Below the pieces are notes generated by a model. The model ran no database searches, was not told the origin of the DNA, and saw only the letters and a program-made list of their open reading frames with translations. 64,000 nucleotides of DNA from Hyphomonas sp. (GTDB taxonomy: Bacteria > Pseudomonadota > Alphaproteobacteria > Caulobacterales > Hyphomonadaceae). The stretch spans positions 124,001-188,000 of the forward strand of contig PACZ01000003.1 in NCBI GenBank assembly GCA_002700305.1, in the 5' to 3' direction. Below are positions 6,151 to 14,716 of this stretch, one piece after another. Position numbers and translations under genes: made by a program. Each line of letters starts with the position of its first letter. Position 1 is the stretch's first letter.

Positions 6151-8382
6151 CTAGGCAGCAGCTTTCGCCTTCGTCCCGGCAGGCGGGAAACGGTCGTAGA
6201 AGCCTTCGCCTTTAGCGGCCATGTCGCGCAGGACAGCCGGCGGTTCGAAGCGTTCGCCATATTTCGCGGCGAGGCGGTCTGCCTCGGCGACGAACTCCTT
6301 GATGCCCCAGAACAGGTCGACATAGGAGCAGCAACCGCCCGTGAACGGCGCAAAGCCCCAGGCCAGGATCGAACCGATGTCCGCATCGCGGGCATCGGTG
6401 ATCACGCCTTCATCGAAGCAGCGCGCCACTTCGATGGCCTGGCGGACGAGGAAGCGGCTGGTCAGCTCTTTCTTCAGTTCCGGCGGGCACTCTTCCACCT
6501 TCACCTCGATCATCTTGTTGATGTCCGGCCACAGGCGTTCCGGCTTGCCCTTCTCATTATAGTCGTAGAAGCCCTTGCCGGCCTTGCGGCCAACGCGGCC
6601 CTGGTCTTCCACCAACCAGGCGAGGAACTGGGTCCGGTCATCGCTTTGCAGATCCACGCCTGCGGCTTCGGCCGTTGCGCGGGTCACTTTCAGGGCGGTG
6701 TCGAGGCCGACCGAGTCGGAGACTTCCAGCGCGCCCATCGGCATGCCGCACTGACGCCCGACATTCTCGATGATCGCTGGCTTGATGCCTTCCGCCAGCA
6801 TTTCCATGCCTTCGCGCGTGTAGGTGCCGAAGCAGCGCGAGGTGTAGAAGCCGCGGCTGTCGTTCACAGCAATCGGCGTCTTGCGGATGGCGAGCACATA
6901 ATCGATCGCCTTGGCGAGCGTTGCTTCGCTGGTTTCCTTGCCGGAGATGATTTCCACAAGGCCCATGCGCTCCACCGGCGAGAAGAAGTGAATGCCGATG
7001 AAGTTTTCCGGACGCTTCGACGCCTTGGCGAGGCCGGTGATCGGCAGGGTCGACGTGTTGGAACCGAAGACGGCATCCTCGTCCAGAACGGCTTCGGCCA
7101 TCCCGGTGATCTTGGCTTTCAGCTCTTCATTCTCGAACACGGCTTCAATCACGAGATCGGCGCCTTTGACATCGTCATAGGAGTCCGTCGTGGTGATCAG
7201 GTCGAGCAGGGCATCGCCCTTTTCTTTGGTCGACTTGCCGCGCGAGACGTCCTTGTCGACGAGACGGCGGGAATAATCCTTGCCCTTCTCGGCATTCTCT
7301 TTCGAGACATCGACCAGAACGGTCGGGATGCCAGCCTTGGCCTGGACGTAGGCAATGCCTGCGCCCATCAGACCAGCGCCGATGACCGCGATCTTCTTGA
7401 ACTCCGTCTTCGGATGACCTGCCGGGCGGTTTGCCCCTTTCGACAGTTCCTGCATCGACAGGAACAGCGAACGGATCATGGCTTTGGCTTCCGGGCGCTG
7501 CTGCGTATTGATGAAGTAACGCGTTTCAATGCGGAGGCCTGCATCAATCGGCACCTGAATGCCTTCATAGATGCAGGACAGGATATTCTTCTGGGCCGGA
7601 TAGTTGCCGTAGGTTTTCGACGACAGCATCATGTTCGCCATCGTTGCCACCTGGCCGGCACCAGGGGATTTGTGCGGTACGCCGCCAGGCACCTTGTAGC
7701 CTTTTTCATCCCACGGCGCTTTCGCTGTCGGATTGGCTTTCACCCAGGCCTTGGCTTTTCCGACGGTGTCGGAGGATGCAGCCAGTTCCTGAACCACACC
7801 CATGGCGAGAGCCTTCTCGGCATTGAAGCTTTCGCCTTGGAGGATCAGTGGCAGAGCCGCCTGAACACCAACCAGACGCGGCAGACGCTGCGTGCCACCG
7901 GCACCCGGCAGCAGGCCGATCTTGGCTTCCGGCAGACCGAACTGAAGCTTTGGATTGTCATTGGCCGCAACGCGGTAGTGACAGGCAAGCGCCACTTCGA
8001 GGCCACCACCAAGCGCGAGGCCGTTCAGCGCCACAGCCACCGGCTTGCCGCAGGTTTCCAGCTTGCGCAGCGTACCGTTCAGAGCAAAGCCCTGGTCGAA
8101 CTGCTGCTTCTTCAACTCAGCTTCAGACAGTTCCTTTTTCTCTCCACCGCCAGCGCGCTGCCCCATTTCACCAAGGTCAGCTCCGGCGCAAAAACCGCTC
8201 GGCTTGCCGGATGAGATAACCAGGCCCTTGATGTCGTCGTTGGACGCAACTTCGTTGGCAATCGCGATAATGTCCGCAACGGCCTTACCGGTCAGCGTGT
8301 TCATGCTGCGGCCTGGCACGTCGAAAACGGCGTGCGCAATGCCGTCTGCATCGATGTCCCAACCAAATGTCTCGAGTTTCAT
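6151..8382 (-). CDS. FadB/FadJ-type enoyl-CoA hydratase / 3-hydroxyacyl-CoA dehydrogenase
   Basis: A 743-aa bifunctional beta-oxidation protein: it hydrates 2-enoyl-CoA and oxidises the 3-hydroxyacyl-CoA with NAD+. Residues ~1-300 are a crotonase domain ('GFCAGADLGEM', 'LGGGLEVALACHYRVAA'). From ~330 comes the NAD-binding fold with 'IAVIGAGLMGAGIAYVQ', then 'GIHFFSPVERMGLVEII' with the catalytic His, and C-terminal helical domains. The length is normal for the alpha subunit. It is the last gene of a five-gene minus-strand run, 31 bp after the thiolase gene, its usual partner in the trifunctional complex. A terminator follows. FadB versus FadJ cannot be settled from sequence alone. Confidence 0.93.
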   Translation of the reverse strand: MKLETFGWDIDADGIAHAVFDVPGRSMNTLTGKAVADIIAIANEVASNDDIKGLVISSGKPSGFCAGADLGEMGQRAGGGEKKELSEAELKKQQFDQGFALNGTLRKLETCGKPVAVALNGLALGGGLEVALACHYRVAANDNPKLQFGLPEAKIGLLPGAGGTQRLPRLVGVQAALPLILQGESFNAEKALAMGVVQELAASSDTVGKAKAWVKANPTAKAPWDEKGYKVPGGVPHKSPGAGQVATMANMMLSSKTYGNYPAQKNILSCIYEGIQVPIDAGLRIETRYFINTQQRPEAKAMIRSLFLSMQELSKGANRPAGHPKTEFKKIAVIGAGLMGAGIAYVQAKAGIPTVLVDVSKENAEKGKDYSRRLVDKDVSRGKSTKEKGDALLDLITTTDSYDDVKGADLVIEAVFENEELKAKITGMAEAVLDEDAVFGSNTSTLPITGLAKASKRPENFIGIHFFSPVERMGLVEIISGKETSEATLAKAIDYVLAIRKTPIAVNDSRGFYTSRCFGTYTREGMEMLAEGIKPAIIENVGRQCGMPMGALEVSDSVGLDTALKVTRATAEAAGVDLQSDDRTQFLAWLVEDQGRVGRKAGKGFYDYNEKGKPERLWPDINKMIEVKVEECPPELKKELTSRFLVRQAIEVARCFDEGVITDARDADIGSILAWGFAPFTGGCCSYVDLFWGIKEFVAEADRLAAKYGERFEPPAVLRDMAAKGEGFYDRFPPAGTKAKAAA

Positions 8383-8413
8383 GATACTATGTTCCGATTA
8401 TTCTGTGTAAGGA

Positions 8414-9619
8414 TTAGACGCGTTCGATGATCGTTGCCGTGCCCATGCCGGCACCGACGCAGAGCGTGATCAGGGCTGTTTCCTTGTCGGCCCGCTCAAG
8501 TTCGTCGACCATCGTGCCGAGGATCATGCCGCCGGTTGCCCCAAGCGGGTGGCCCATGGCGATTGCGCCGCCGTTCACATTCATCTTGTCGTGCGGGATG
8601 TTCAGGTTCTGCATCATCAGTAGCACAACCGAGGCAAAAGCTTCGTTCAGCTCATAAAGGTCAATGTCTTCCGGGTTCATACCGGCTTTCTTCAGGACCT
8701 TTTGCGACACATAGGTCGGGCCAGTCAGCATGATGCCCGGCTCGGACCCGATGGATGCCATGGCTTTGACGCGGGCACGCGGTTTGAGACCCAGGGCTTC
8801 ACCCATTTCCTTGGAGCCGAACAGGACAGCCGAGGCGCCATCCACAATGCCGGAAGAGTTGCCGGCGTGGTGAACGTGGTTGATGTTTTCCAGCTCTGGA
8901 TAGCGCTGCTTGATGACTTCGTCGAAGCCCATCGCACCCATGCCAGCAAAGGAGGGATTCAGTCCGGCGAGCGACTGCATGTCCGCATCCGGACGCATGT
9001 GCTCGTCGTGATCCAGGCGGATACCGCCCATCTGGTCCTTCACCGGAACGATGGATTTCGCAAAGCGGCCTTCCTTCCAGGCCTGCGCGGCGCGGCGCTG
9101 GCTCTCGACGGCGAAAGCGTCGACATCGTCGCGCGAGAAGCCATACTTCGTGGCGATTGTATCGGCACCGATGCCCTGGGGCGTGAAATAGGTTTTCAGG
9201 GCAACCTGCGGGTCGGTTGACCAGGCACCGCCGGACGCGCCCATCGGTACGCGGCTCATGGATTCTACACCGCCGCCAATCGCCATGTCGGCCTCACCGG
9301 TCATGACTTTGGAGGCCGCCATGTTGCAGGCTTCCAGGCCGGACGCGCAGAAGCGGTCAACCTGAACACCGGCGGTCGTTTCGGCATAGTCTGCGTTCAG
9401 CACCGCCACGCGGGCGATATCCGCTCCCTGCTCGCCAACCGGCGAAACACAGCCAAGAACGACATCGTCCACCTTGGACGTGTCGAGTTCATTGCGTTCA
9501 CGGATGGCCTGCAACACTTGCGTAGCAAGGCTAAGCGACGTGATTTCGTGCAACGAACCACTTTTCTTGCCTTTGCCGCGCGGCGTACGGACCGCGTCGT
9601 AGATATAGGCTTCAGTCAT
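8414..9619 (-). CDS. Thiolase, acetyl-CoA C-acyltransferase (FadA type)
   Basis: A 401-aa protein that cleaves 3-ketoacyl-CoA with CoA to release acetyl-CoA. The nucleophilic Cys lies in '[13 protein letters not shown]' (Cys91), the active His in '[15 protein letters not shown]' near residue 357, and the second Cys in '[10 protein letters not shown]' near the C-terminus. All three are intact and the length is typical. It sits between the PNPOx-like gene (30 bp upstream) and the FadB-like gene (31 bp downstream), so it most likely forms the beta-oxidation complex with the latter. Confidence 0.93.
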   Translation of the reverse strand: MTEAYIYDAVRTPRGKGKKSGSLHEITSLSLATQVLQAIRERNELDTSKVDDVVLGCVSPVGEQGADIARVAVLNADYAETTAGVQVDRFCASGLEACNMAASKVMTGEADMAIGGGVESMSRVPMGASGGAWSTDPQVALKTYFTPQGIGADTIATKYGFSRDDVDAFAVESQRRAAQAWKEGRFAKSIVPVKDQMGGIRLDHDEHMRPDADMQSLAGLNPSFAGMGAMGFDEVIKQRYPELENINHVHHAGNSSGIVDGASAVLFGSKEMGEALGLKPRARVKAMASIGSEPGIMLTGPTYVSQKVLKKAGMNPEDIDLYELNEAFASVVLLMMQNLNIPHDKMNVNGGAIAMGHPLGATGGMILGTMVDELERADKETALITLCVGAGMGTATIIERV

Positions 9620-9649
9620 TTGAAGTGACTCCTTTCGATGGAGGGGATG

Positions 9650-10297
9650 TTATTCTGACTTTGTTGCAGGCGATTGCCCGCTTTCCAATTGAGCGACCCG
9701 GGCCTTGAGCTGTTGGTTCTCTTCCACCAACTCGTTGAGCCGTGGGGCGATCAACTGAGCGACTTGTTCTTCTGTATACCGTGGCAGGATATATTTCGGG
9801 CAGTTCCAGTCTCGGGCGACGATCTTGATCGTCATCAGCCGTTCAACCGGCCCCTGCCCATCCTGAGCCAGCGCATTCTGAAGTTCCGGATCTGAAGCGG
9901 CATCGACCATCCGGGCTTCTCCGAGCATTTTCAGCCGGGCGCGGCGAGGATAGTCCATGAAAAAAAGAGACACCCGGTCTGACCCATCGAGATTACCGCG
10001 GGTGATGAACTGCCGATTACCGAGATAATCCGCAAAACCGATCATGTCCGGACCGAGGATTTTCACAAAGCCGGCAGGGCCGCCGCGATGCTGGATATAG
10101 GGCCACCCGTTGCTGCCTGTGGTGGCGATGTAGAAGCTGGTCGAACCTGACAGGAACGCAATCGTATCGTCGTCCAAAGGGCCTCTATGGCGATTGGTGT
10201 AGATACGTTCGTATGTCTCACGCATGCCCACCTGTTCCTGGTAGGCCTTTACCGCATCGGTAAACAGGAGTTCGGCATAGTTCTGCATCACAGTCAC
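9650..10297 (-). CDS. Pyridoxamine 5'-phosphate oxidase-like flavin-binding family protein
   Basis: A 215-aa protein. 'SGSTSFYIATTGSNGWPYIQHRGGP' (in part) and 'GNRQFITRGNL...RVSLFFMDYP' are features of the PNPOx-like split-barrel fold, which binds FMN or related cofactors. The last ~35 residues form a leucine-zipper-like coiled coil (LNELVEENQQLKARVAQLE), which suggests dimerisation. The start is taken as GTG at 10297 because GGAGG lies 6-7 nt before it; an ATG at 10288 is possible. The gap to the upstream thioesterase gene is one base. The substrate is unknown; the operon suggests a role in acyl-CoA metabolism. Confidence 0.75.
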   Translation of the reverse strand: MTVMQNYAELLFTDAVKAYQEQVGMRETYERIYTNRHRGPLDDDTIAFLSGSTSFYIATTGSNGWPYIQHRGGPAGFVKILGPDMIGFADYLGNRQFITRGNLDGSDRVSLFFMDYPRRARLKMLGEARMVDAASDPELQNALAQDGQGPVERLMTIKIVARDWNCPKYILPRYTEEQVAQLIAPRLNELVEENQQLKARVAQLESGQSPATKSE

Positions 10298-10298
10298 T

Positions 10299-10733
10299 TT
10301 ATCCCTCCTTGGCCGGCTTCAGGACCGGGTTCAGGGTGAGACTCGCGGTGGAGCGGGCAGCTTCCTTGCCGCGGGAATCGTAAAGCTCAGCTTCGGCGAA
10401 CACCATCGCCCGGCCGACATTGCGCAGGCGGGCGGCTACTTCGATAGTCCCCTTGCGGACGGGGCGCAGGAAATGCGTATGCAGGTCCACCGTCGAAGGC
10501 AGTTTCGTCTTGCCAGCTTTCATGCCCGCCAGCATGCCAATCGTATCATCCATCATGGCGACAAGATAGCCGCCCTGGATGACCCCGGCCGGATTGCAGA
10601 ATTCCGGCCGCCCCTCGAAACGCACTCGCGTCGTCAATTCCTTCATGTCGAGCGCAAGCAGCTCGAAGCCAAGCGAGGTTGAGCTCGGGCTTGGCGTCGG
10701 GAACACATCACGAATGAGGTCGCTGTCGGGCAT
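10299..10733 (-). CDS. PaaI-family acyl-CoA thioesterase (hotdog fold)
   Basis: A 144-aa protein. 'EFCNPAGVIQGGYLVAMMDDTIGML' (shown in part: NPAGVIQGGYLVAMMDD) is the hotdog catalytic region with the central helix and Asp. 'STVDLHTHFLRPVRKGTIEV' completes the fold. It probably hydrolyses acyl-CoA thioesters and so prevents CoA trapping. It is the second gene of the five-gene operon, 6 bp after the acyl-CoA dehydrogenase and 1 bp before the PNPOx-like gene. The physiological acyl chain cannot be told. Confidence 0.88.
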   Translation of the reverse strand: MPDSDLIRDVFPTPSPSSTSLGFELLALDMKELTTRVRFEGRPEFCNPAGVIQGGYLVAMMDDTIGMLAGMKAGKTKLPSTVDLHTHFLRPVRKGTIEVAARLRNVGRAMVFAEAELYDSRGKEAARSTASLTLNPVLKPAKEG

Positions 10734-10739
10734 GTCAGG

Positions 10740-11906
10740 CTAGAGGGTCCTCGCGATCAGCATTTTCATGACTTCATTCGCGCCGCCATAAATGCGCTGG
10801 ACGCGGGCGTCCGCATACATCTGGGCGATTGGATATTCGTCCATATAGCCGAACCCACCGTGCAACTGCAGGCACTCGTCGATGATCTTGCACTGAAGGT
10901 CGCTGATCCAGTACTTGGACATGGAGGCCGTCGCGGCATCCAGCTCTTCCTTCAGGAGGAGTTCCGTACAGTGATCACCAAACACTTTGGCAACAGTCGC
11001 TTCGGTCTTGCACTCGGCAAGCTTGAACTGGGTGTTCTGGAAGTCGAAAATCGTGCCCCCGAACGCTTTGCGGTTTTTCACATATTCCACCGTCTCGTGG
11101 ATGGCGCGTTCGATCATGCCAATGCCTTGCAGACCGATGATGTGACGCTCCTGCGGCAATTTCTGCATCAGCTGGATGAAGCCCTTGCCCTCTACTTCGC
11201 CGAGAAGGTTGGAAGCCGGCACGCGCACATCGTCGAAGAAGAGTTCCGACGTATCCGCCGCATGCTGGCCGACTTTTTCCAGGTTCCGGCCGCGGCGGAA
11301 GCCTTCCACCTTGTCGGTCTCGACGCCGATGATGGAGATCCCCTTTGCGCCCAGGCTCGGATCTGTCTTGACGCAGAGCAGGATCAGATTGGCGGTCTGG
11401 CCATTTGAAATGAAGGTCTTCGAACCGTTGATGATGTAATCATCACCGTCACGCTTCGCTGTCGTCTTCATACCCTGAAGATCCGACCCGGCGCCCGGTT
11501 CGGTCATGGCGATGGCAGTAACGATGTCACCCGTGCAGATGCCCGGCAGCCAGCGGCGCTTCTGCTCCTCAGTGCCATAGGCCGTGATGTAAGGCGCAAT
11601 GATCGCATTGTGCAGCGTGATGCCGAAGCCGTCGATTCCCTTCCACTGCTGCTGTTCAATGATGATGGCCTCGTGCCGGAAGTCGCCGCCTGCCCCGCCA
11701 TATTCCTCGGGAACCGAAGCGCCCAGCAGGCCCATCTCGCCCGCCTTCTTCCAGACCTCTTTCGGAACGACCCCTGCCTTGCGCCACTCCGGCACGTGCG
11801 GGGCACATTCCTTTTCAAAGAACTGGCCAACCGCATCGGAGAAAATTTCAAGCTCATCGTCCTGACGCCACGCGGACTTGGGTACATTGAGCGGGGTCTG
11901 TTGCAT
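10740..11906 (-). CDS. Acyl-CoA dehydrogenase (388 aa, medium/short-chain type)
   Basis: A FAD-dependent enzyme catalysing the first beta-oxidation step. 'AMTEPGAGSDLQGMKTTA' and 'INGSKTFISNGQTANLI' mark the middle domain, 'RKAFGGTIFDFQNTQFKLAE' the C-terminal domain, and 'QLHGGFGYMDEYPI...RIYGGANEVMKMLIAR' the C-terminus. The usual catalytic Glu position is occupied in 'YGGANEV' by the variant loop of the isovaleryl/long-chain class, so the base should be checked by alignment. The start is ATG 11906 with GGAG about 7 nt upstream, rather than 43 codons earlier. It is first gene of the operon and has a MerR-type palindrome 53-66 bp upstream. Confidence 0.92.
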   Translation of the reverse strand: MQQTPLNVPKSAWRQDDELEIFSDAVGQFFEKECAPHVPEWRKAGVVPKEVWKKAGEMGLLGASVPEEYGGAGGDFRHEAIIIEQQQWKGIDGFGITLHNAIIAPYITAYGTEEQKRRWLPGICTGDIVTAIAMTEPGAGSDLQGMKTTAKRDGDDYIINGSKTFISNGQTANLILLCVKTDPSLGAKGISIIGVETDKVEGFRRGRNLEKVGQHAADTSELFFDDVRVPASNLLGEVEGKGFIQLMQKLPQERHIIGLQGIGMIERAIHETVEYVKNRKAFGGTIFDFQNTQFKLAECKTEATVAKVFGDHCTELLLKEELDAATASMSKYWISDLQCKIIDECLQLHGGFGYMDEYPIAQMYADARVQRIYGGANEVMKMLIARTL

Positions 11907-11958
11907 TGTCGGTCTCCGGCTTTCCTCTGGATATAGGACGCAATCGGTCAATTGCCGC

Positions 11959-11972
11959 TTACGTTCACGTAA
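11959..11972. promoter_or_regulatory. Palindrome TTACGT-TC-ACGTAA, candidate operator of the MerR regulator
   Basis: The 6-bp perfect arms lie 53 bp upstream of the first gene of the fatty-acid operon (start 11906). A related site lies at 14499-14522 before the MerR-family gene. Sites of this kind (TTACGT...ACGTAA) resemble what is described for LiuR-type MerR regulators of branched-chain and fatty-acid degradation. That the regulator at 14000-14479 binds here is an inference from the shared motif. Confidence 0.65.
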
Positions 11973-12121
11973 ACTTGTAGCGGTCCGGTCAGATTTTTCC
12001 CAGACCTTCCCCAGCGTCAGAGATGCGGACATTCAGGGAAAATTTTGCCGCAGGGCGCCATCGGCAGTGTAGCACACCCCCGTGACTGCCCTGAGACATT
12101 CCAAAAAAGGAAAGATTCACC

Positions 12122-13903
12122 TCAGAAGGCGTCGGCTTCCAGATCCATCAGAGGCGCCGCACCCGTCTTCACTTTCGCGAGATGCGCAGCACCATCCGGC
12201 AGAAGACGCTCAACGAAGTAGCGGCCCGTTGCCAGTTTTTGCTCGTAGAACGGCTCTTTGCCTTTATGCTCCAGAGACACCTTGGCCATCTGCGCCCACA
12301 TGTAAGCCAGGGCGGTCAGGCCAAACAGGTGCAGATAGTCATGGCTGGATGCGCCGGCATTGTTGAAATCCGACATACCATTCTGCATCAGCCACATCGT
12401 GCCTTCCTGCAGCTCGCCCTTGATGGACTGCAGACCTTCGATGAACAGCGCCAGATCTTCATTGTCTTCGTTCGCCGCGACGAACTCATCAATGTCAGAG
12501 AAGAAGGAGAACACGGCACGCCCGCCATTGGCGGCGAGCTTGCGGCCAACAAGGTCCAGCGCCTGAACGCCGTTCGTGCCTTCATAGATCGTGGTGATCC
12601 GGCAGTCGCGCACGATCTGCTCCATGCCCCACTCCCGGGTGAAGCCAGAGCCGCCATGCAGCTGCAGCGCCCAGTTGGCGCACTCATAGCCCTTGTGCGT
12701 GAGGTAGGCTTTCACAACCGGAGTCAGCAGCGCCATATAGTCCGAAGACTTCTCGCGCACGCCCTCATCCTGCGCCTTGTGCTGGAGATCTGCCTGGAAG
12801 GCCGTCCAGTAGGTGAAACAGCGCGCGCCCTCGATGAAGGCTTTCTGATCCATTAGCATGCGGCGCACATCCGGGTGCACGATGATCGGGTCAGCGGCCT
12901 GGTCTGGAGACTTGGCACCCGTCAGGGAACGACCCTGCAAACGATCGCGCGCAAAGTCTGCTGCGTTCTGATAGGCCAGTTCGGCCTGCGACAGGCCCTG
13001 CAGACCGACGCCCAGACGCGCCTCGTTCATCATCACGAACATGGTGCGCATACCTTTATGCTCCTCACCGACGAGGAACCCGGTCGCGCCGTCATAGTTC
13101 ATGACGCAGGTCGCGTTGCCATGGATGCCCATCTTCTCTTCGAGGCCACCGCAGGAACAGGCATTGCGCTCACCGATGGAGCCATCCTCGCCAACCATGT
13201 ACTTCGGCACCAGGAACAGAGAGATGCCTTTGATCCCTTCCGGGCCGCCTTCGATGCGCGCCAGGACGAGGTGAATGATGTTGTCGGTAAGGTCCTGCTC
13301 CCCACCTGAAATCCAGATCTTCTGACCGGTAATCTTATAAGTGCCGTCCGGCTGGGGCACGGCCTTGGTCTTGATCAGACCGAGATCGGTGCCGCACTGC
13401 GGCTCGGTCAGGTTCATCGTGCCGGCCCATTCAGCCGATGCCATTTTCGGACCGTACTTGGCCTTCAGTTCGTCGGAGCCGCCGGCCATCAGCGCCTGGA
13501 AAGCGCCATGCGTGAGCCCCGGGTACATGCCGAACGCCATGTTCGAAGAAGAGACCATTTCGGTCCACGCGATGTTCACCACATGCGGCAGGCCCTGCCC
13601 GCCCATTTCCGGGTCCACGGAAAGAAGCGGCCATCCACCTTCAACCAGCTGCTTGTAGGCATCCGGGAAACCATCCGGCGTTTTCACACTTGCATCATCG
13701 CTACGCACACACCCCTGACGGTCGCCGACCGCGTTCAGCGGGTGAAGCACCTCCTTGGCGAACTTGCCGCCCTCCTCAAGAATCGCGCTGACCAGATCGG
13801 GTGTCACTTCCTCGAAACCGGGCAGGTTCGAATAATTCTGGATCTGAAGCACTTCCTGAAGAATGAAGCGCATATCGCGGATCGGGGCGTCATAACGAGG
13901 CAT
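12122..13903 (-). CDS. Acyl-CoA dehydrogenase, long form with extra C-terminal domain (593 aa)
   Basis: A 593-aa member of the ~600-residue acyl-CoA dehydrogenase subfamily (which includes AidB-like and DmdC-like enzymes). 'MNLTEPQCGTDLGLIKTKA' and 'ITGQKIWISGGEQDLTDNI' form the FAD/substrate domain. 'CANWALQLHGGSGFTREWGM' and 'TTIYEGTNGVQALDLVGRK' (with the likely catalytic Glu in YEGTNG) form the C-terminal catalytic part. A ~120-residue alpha-helical extra domain closes the protein. It lies 96 bp downstream of the MerR gene and shares its orientation; a large hairpin lies between. The substrate is not deducible: long or branched acyl chains or methylthiopropionyl-CoA are all possible. Confidence 0.9.
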   Translation of the reverse strand: MPRYDAPIRDMRFILQEVLQIQNYSNLPGFEEVTPDLVSAILEEGGKFAKEVLHPLNAVGDRQGCVRSDDASVKTPDGFPDAYKQLVEGGWPLLSVDPEMGGQGLPHVVNIAWTEMVSSSNMAFGMYPGLTHGAFQALMAGGSDELKAKYGPKMASAEWAGTMNLTEPQCGTDLGLIKTKAVPQPDGTYKITGQKIWISGGEQDLTDNIIHLVLARIEGGPEGIKGISLFLVPKYMVGEDGSIGERNACSCGGLEEKMGIHGNATCVMNYDGATGFLVGEEHKGMRTMFVMMNEARLGVGLQGLSQAELAYQNAADFARDRLQGRSLTGAKSPDQAADPIIVHPDVRRMLMDQKAFIEGARCFTYWTAFQADLQHKAQDEGVREKSSDYMALLTPVVKAYLTHKGYECANWALQLHGGSGFTREWGMEQIVRDCRITTIYEGTNGVQALDLVGRKLAANGGRAVFSFFSDIDEFVAANEDNEDLALFIEGLQSIKGELQEGTMWLMQNGMSDFNNAGASSHDYLHLFGLTALAYMWAQMAKVSLEHKGKEPFYEQKLATGRYFVERLLPDGAAHLAKVKTGAAPLMDLEADAF

Positions 13904-13924
13904 CGTGCATGTCCTTTAATGCGT

Positions 13925-13958
13925 GAAGGGCGACTACCACTTTCGTAGCGCGCCCTTC
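13925..13958 (-). other. Large hairpin between merR-type gene and acyl-CoA dehydrogenase gene
   Basis: GAAGGGCG (13925-13932) pairs perfectly with CGCCCTTC (13951-13958), and CTAC/GTAG pair inside. No U-tract follows on the minus strand, so it is more likely an mRNA-processing or partial-termination hairpin than a full terminator. Confidence 0.5.
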
Positions 13959-13999
13959 TGGAAAGGTCTTTCTAATATAGCGGAAACCCGCCTTACAGA

Positions 14000-14479
14000 T
14001 CAGACTTCGTCAAGCTGGCGTCGTGCCACGGCCTCATAAGCAGCGGCCTGTCGCTTGCCTTCTTCGGTCGGACCAACCTGATCGACCAGGCCTTCCAGCC
14101 AGACGATGCCTTTGCGGAGTTCGCCGAGCGCGGTGTCGATGTCTTCGCGCTGGATCTCCAGTTCCTTCACCTGCTTGCGGAACTTCTCCAGCATCATGCG
14201 CGTCTGCGCCCGCTTGCCGTCATTCAGCGCGTAGAGATCGAGGATCTCGCGAATGTCAGCCAACGGCAAACCAAGACGCTTCAGGCGGACAATGATCGTC
14301 AGCCGGGCACGGTCACGGTTCGAATAGACCCGCATCATGCCGTCACGCGCCGGGTGCAGCATGTCTTTGTCTTCATAGAAACGCAGAGCTCGCGGTGTCA
14401 CCCCGAACTCCCGGGCGAGTTCAGAGATCGTGTAGGTGCGGGAATCTGCAGCGGAAATCGAGGGATGCTTGTGTGACAT
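14000..14479 (-). CDS. MerR-family transcriptional regulator (LiuR-like)
   Basis: A 159-aa protein. 'TYTISELAREFGVTPRALRFYEDKDML' (in part) is a MerR winged helix-turn-helix, followed by 'YSNRDRARLTIIVRLKRLGLPLADIREIL' and a long coiled-coil dimerisation helix (FRKQVKELEIQREDIDTAL). No metal-binding Cys is seen, so it likely senses an organic ligand such as an acyl-CoA, as in LiuR-type regulators. It sits upstream of and in line with acyl-CoA dehydrogenase genes, with a palindromic site in its own promoter (14499-14522) and a related one before the operon at 11906. It therefore probably controls both and itself. Confidence 0.85.
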   Translation of the reverse strand: MSHKHPSISAADSRTYTISELAREFGVTPRALRFYEDKDMLHPARDGMMRVYSNRDRARLTIIVRLKRLGLPLADIREILDLYALNDGKRAQTRMMLEKFRKQVKELEIQREDIDTALGELRKGIVWLEGLVDQVGPTEEGKRQAAAYEAVARRQLDEV

Positions 14480-14498
14480 AAGGTCAACTTAGATCAAA

Positions 14499-14522
14499 GC
14501 TTACGCGAACGTCAACGTAAGC
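14499..14522. promoter_or_regulatory. Inverted repeat GCTTACG-N10-CGTAAGC, candidate autoregulatory operator
   Basis: Perfect 7-bp arms (14499-14505 and 14516-14522) flank an internal GAACGT. The stretch can be read as two overlapping copies of the TTACGTgaACGTAA palindrome found at 11959-11972. It lies 20 bp upstream of the regulator's start (14479), between divergent merR and podJ. Confidence 0.6.
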
Positions 14523-14559
14523 CGCGAATAAATTTTGCGCCACACCGGGGCTCAAAGCC

Positions 14560-14603
14560 GATTAATCGGAAATTACCCCACAGTTATCAGATTAATCGGA
14601 AAT
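14560..14603. repeat. Two 14-bp direct repeats GATTAATCGGAAAT, 30 bp apart
   Basis: Copies at 14560-14573 and 14590-14603 are identical, with a period of 30 bp, close to three helical turns. Each holds the palindromic core GATTAATC. They lie 114-157 bp upstream of the podJ start and next to the CtrA box, so they look like paired activator or repressor sites. Confidence 0.55.
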
Positions 14604-14611
14604 CTTTACCT

Positions 14612-14626
14612 TTAACCTCCCCTTAA
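14612..14626 (+). promoter_or_regulatory. CtrA box TTAA-N7-TTAA upstream of podJ
   Basis: TTAA at 14612-14615 and 14623-14626 are separated by exactly 7 bp (CCTCCCC), the full CtrA half-site pair. It lies about 90 bp before the ATG at 14717. CtrA is the cell-cycle response regulator of Caulobacterales, and polarity genes are typical targets. Confidence 0.65.
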
Positions 14627-14716
14627 GACGGCACCTGCCATCAAACACTGGGAAAATGAACAAAACTGCCCGTTTCATTAACCGGAACGGGCAGGTTGGC
14701 TGTCAGGAGTATGGGG

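Noticed and set aside
6646..8214. 522-codon open frame on the plus strand opposite the FadB-like gene
   Set aside because: It is the mirror of a high-GC coding gene; the His/Arg-rich protein has no domain, and the minus-strand product is unmistakable.
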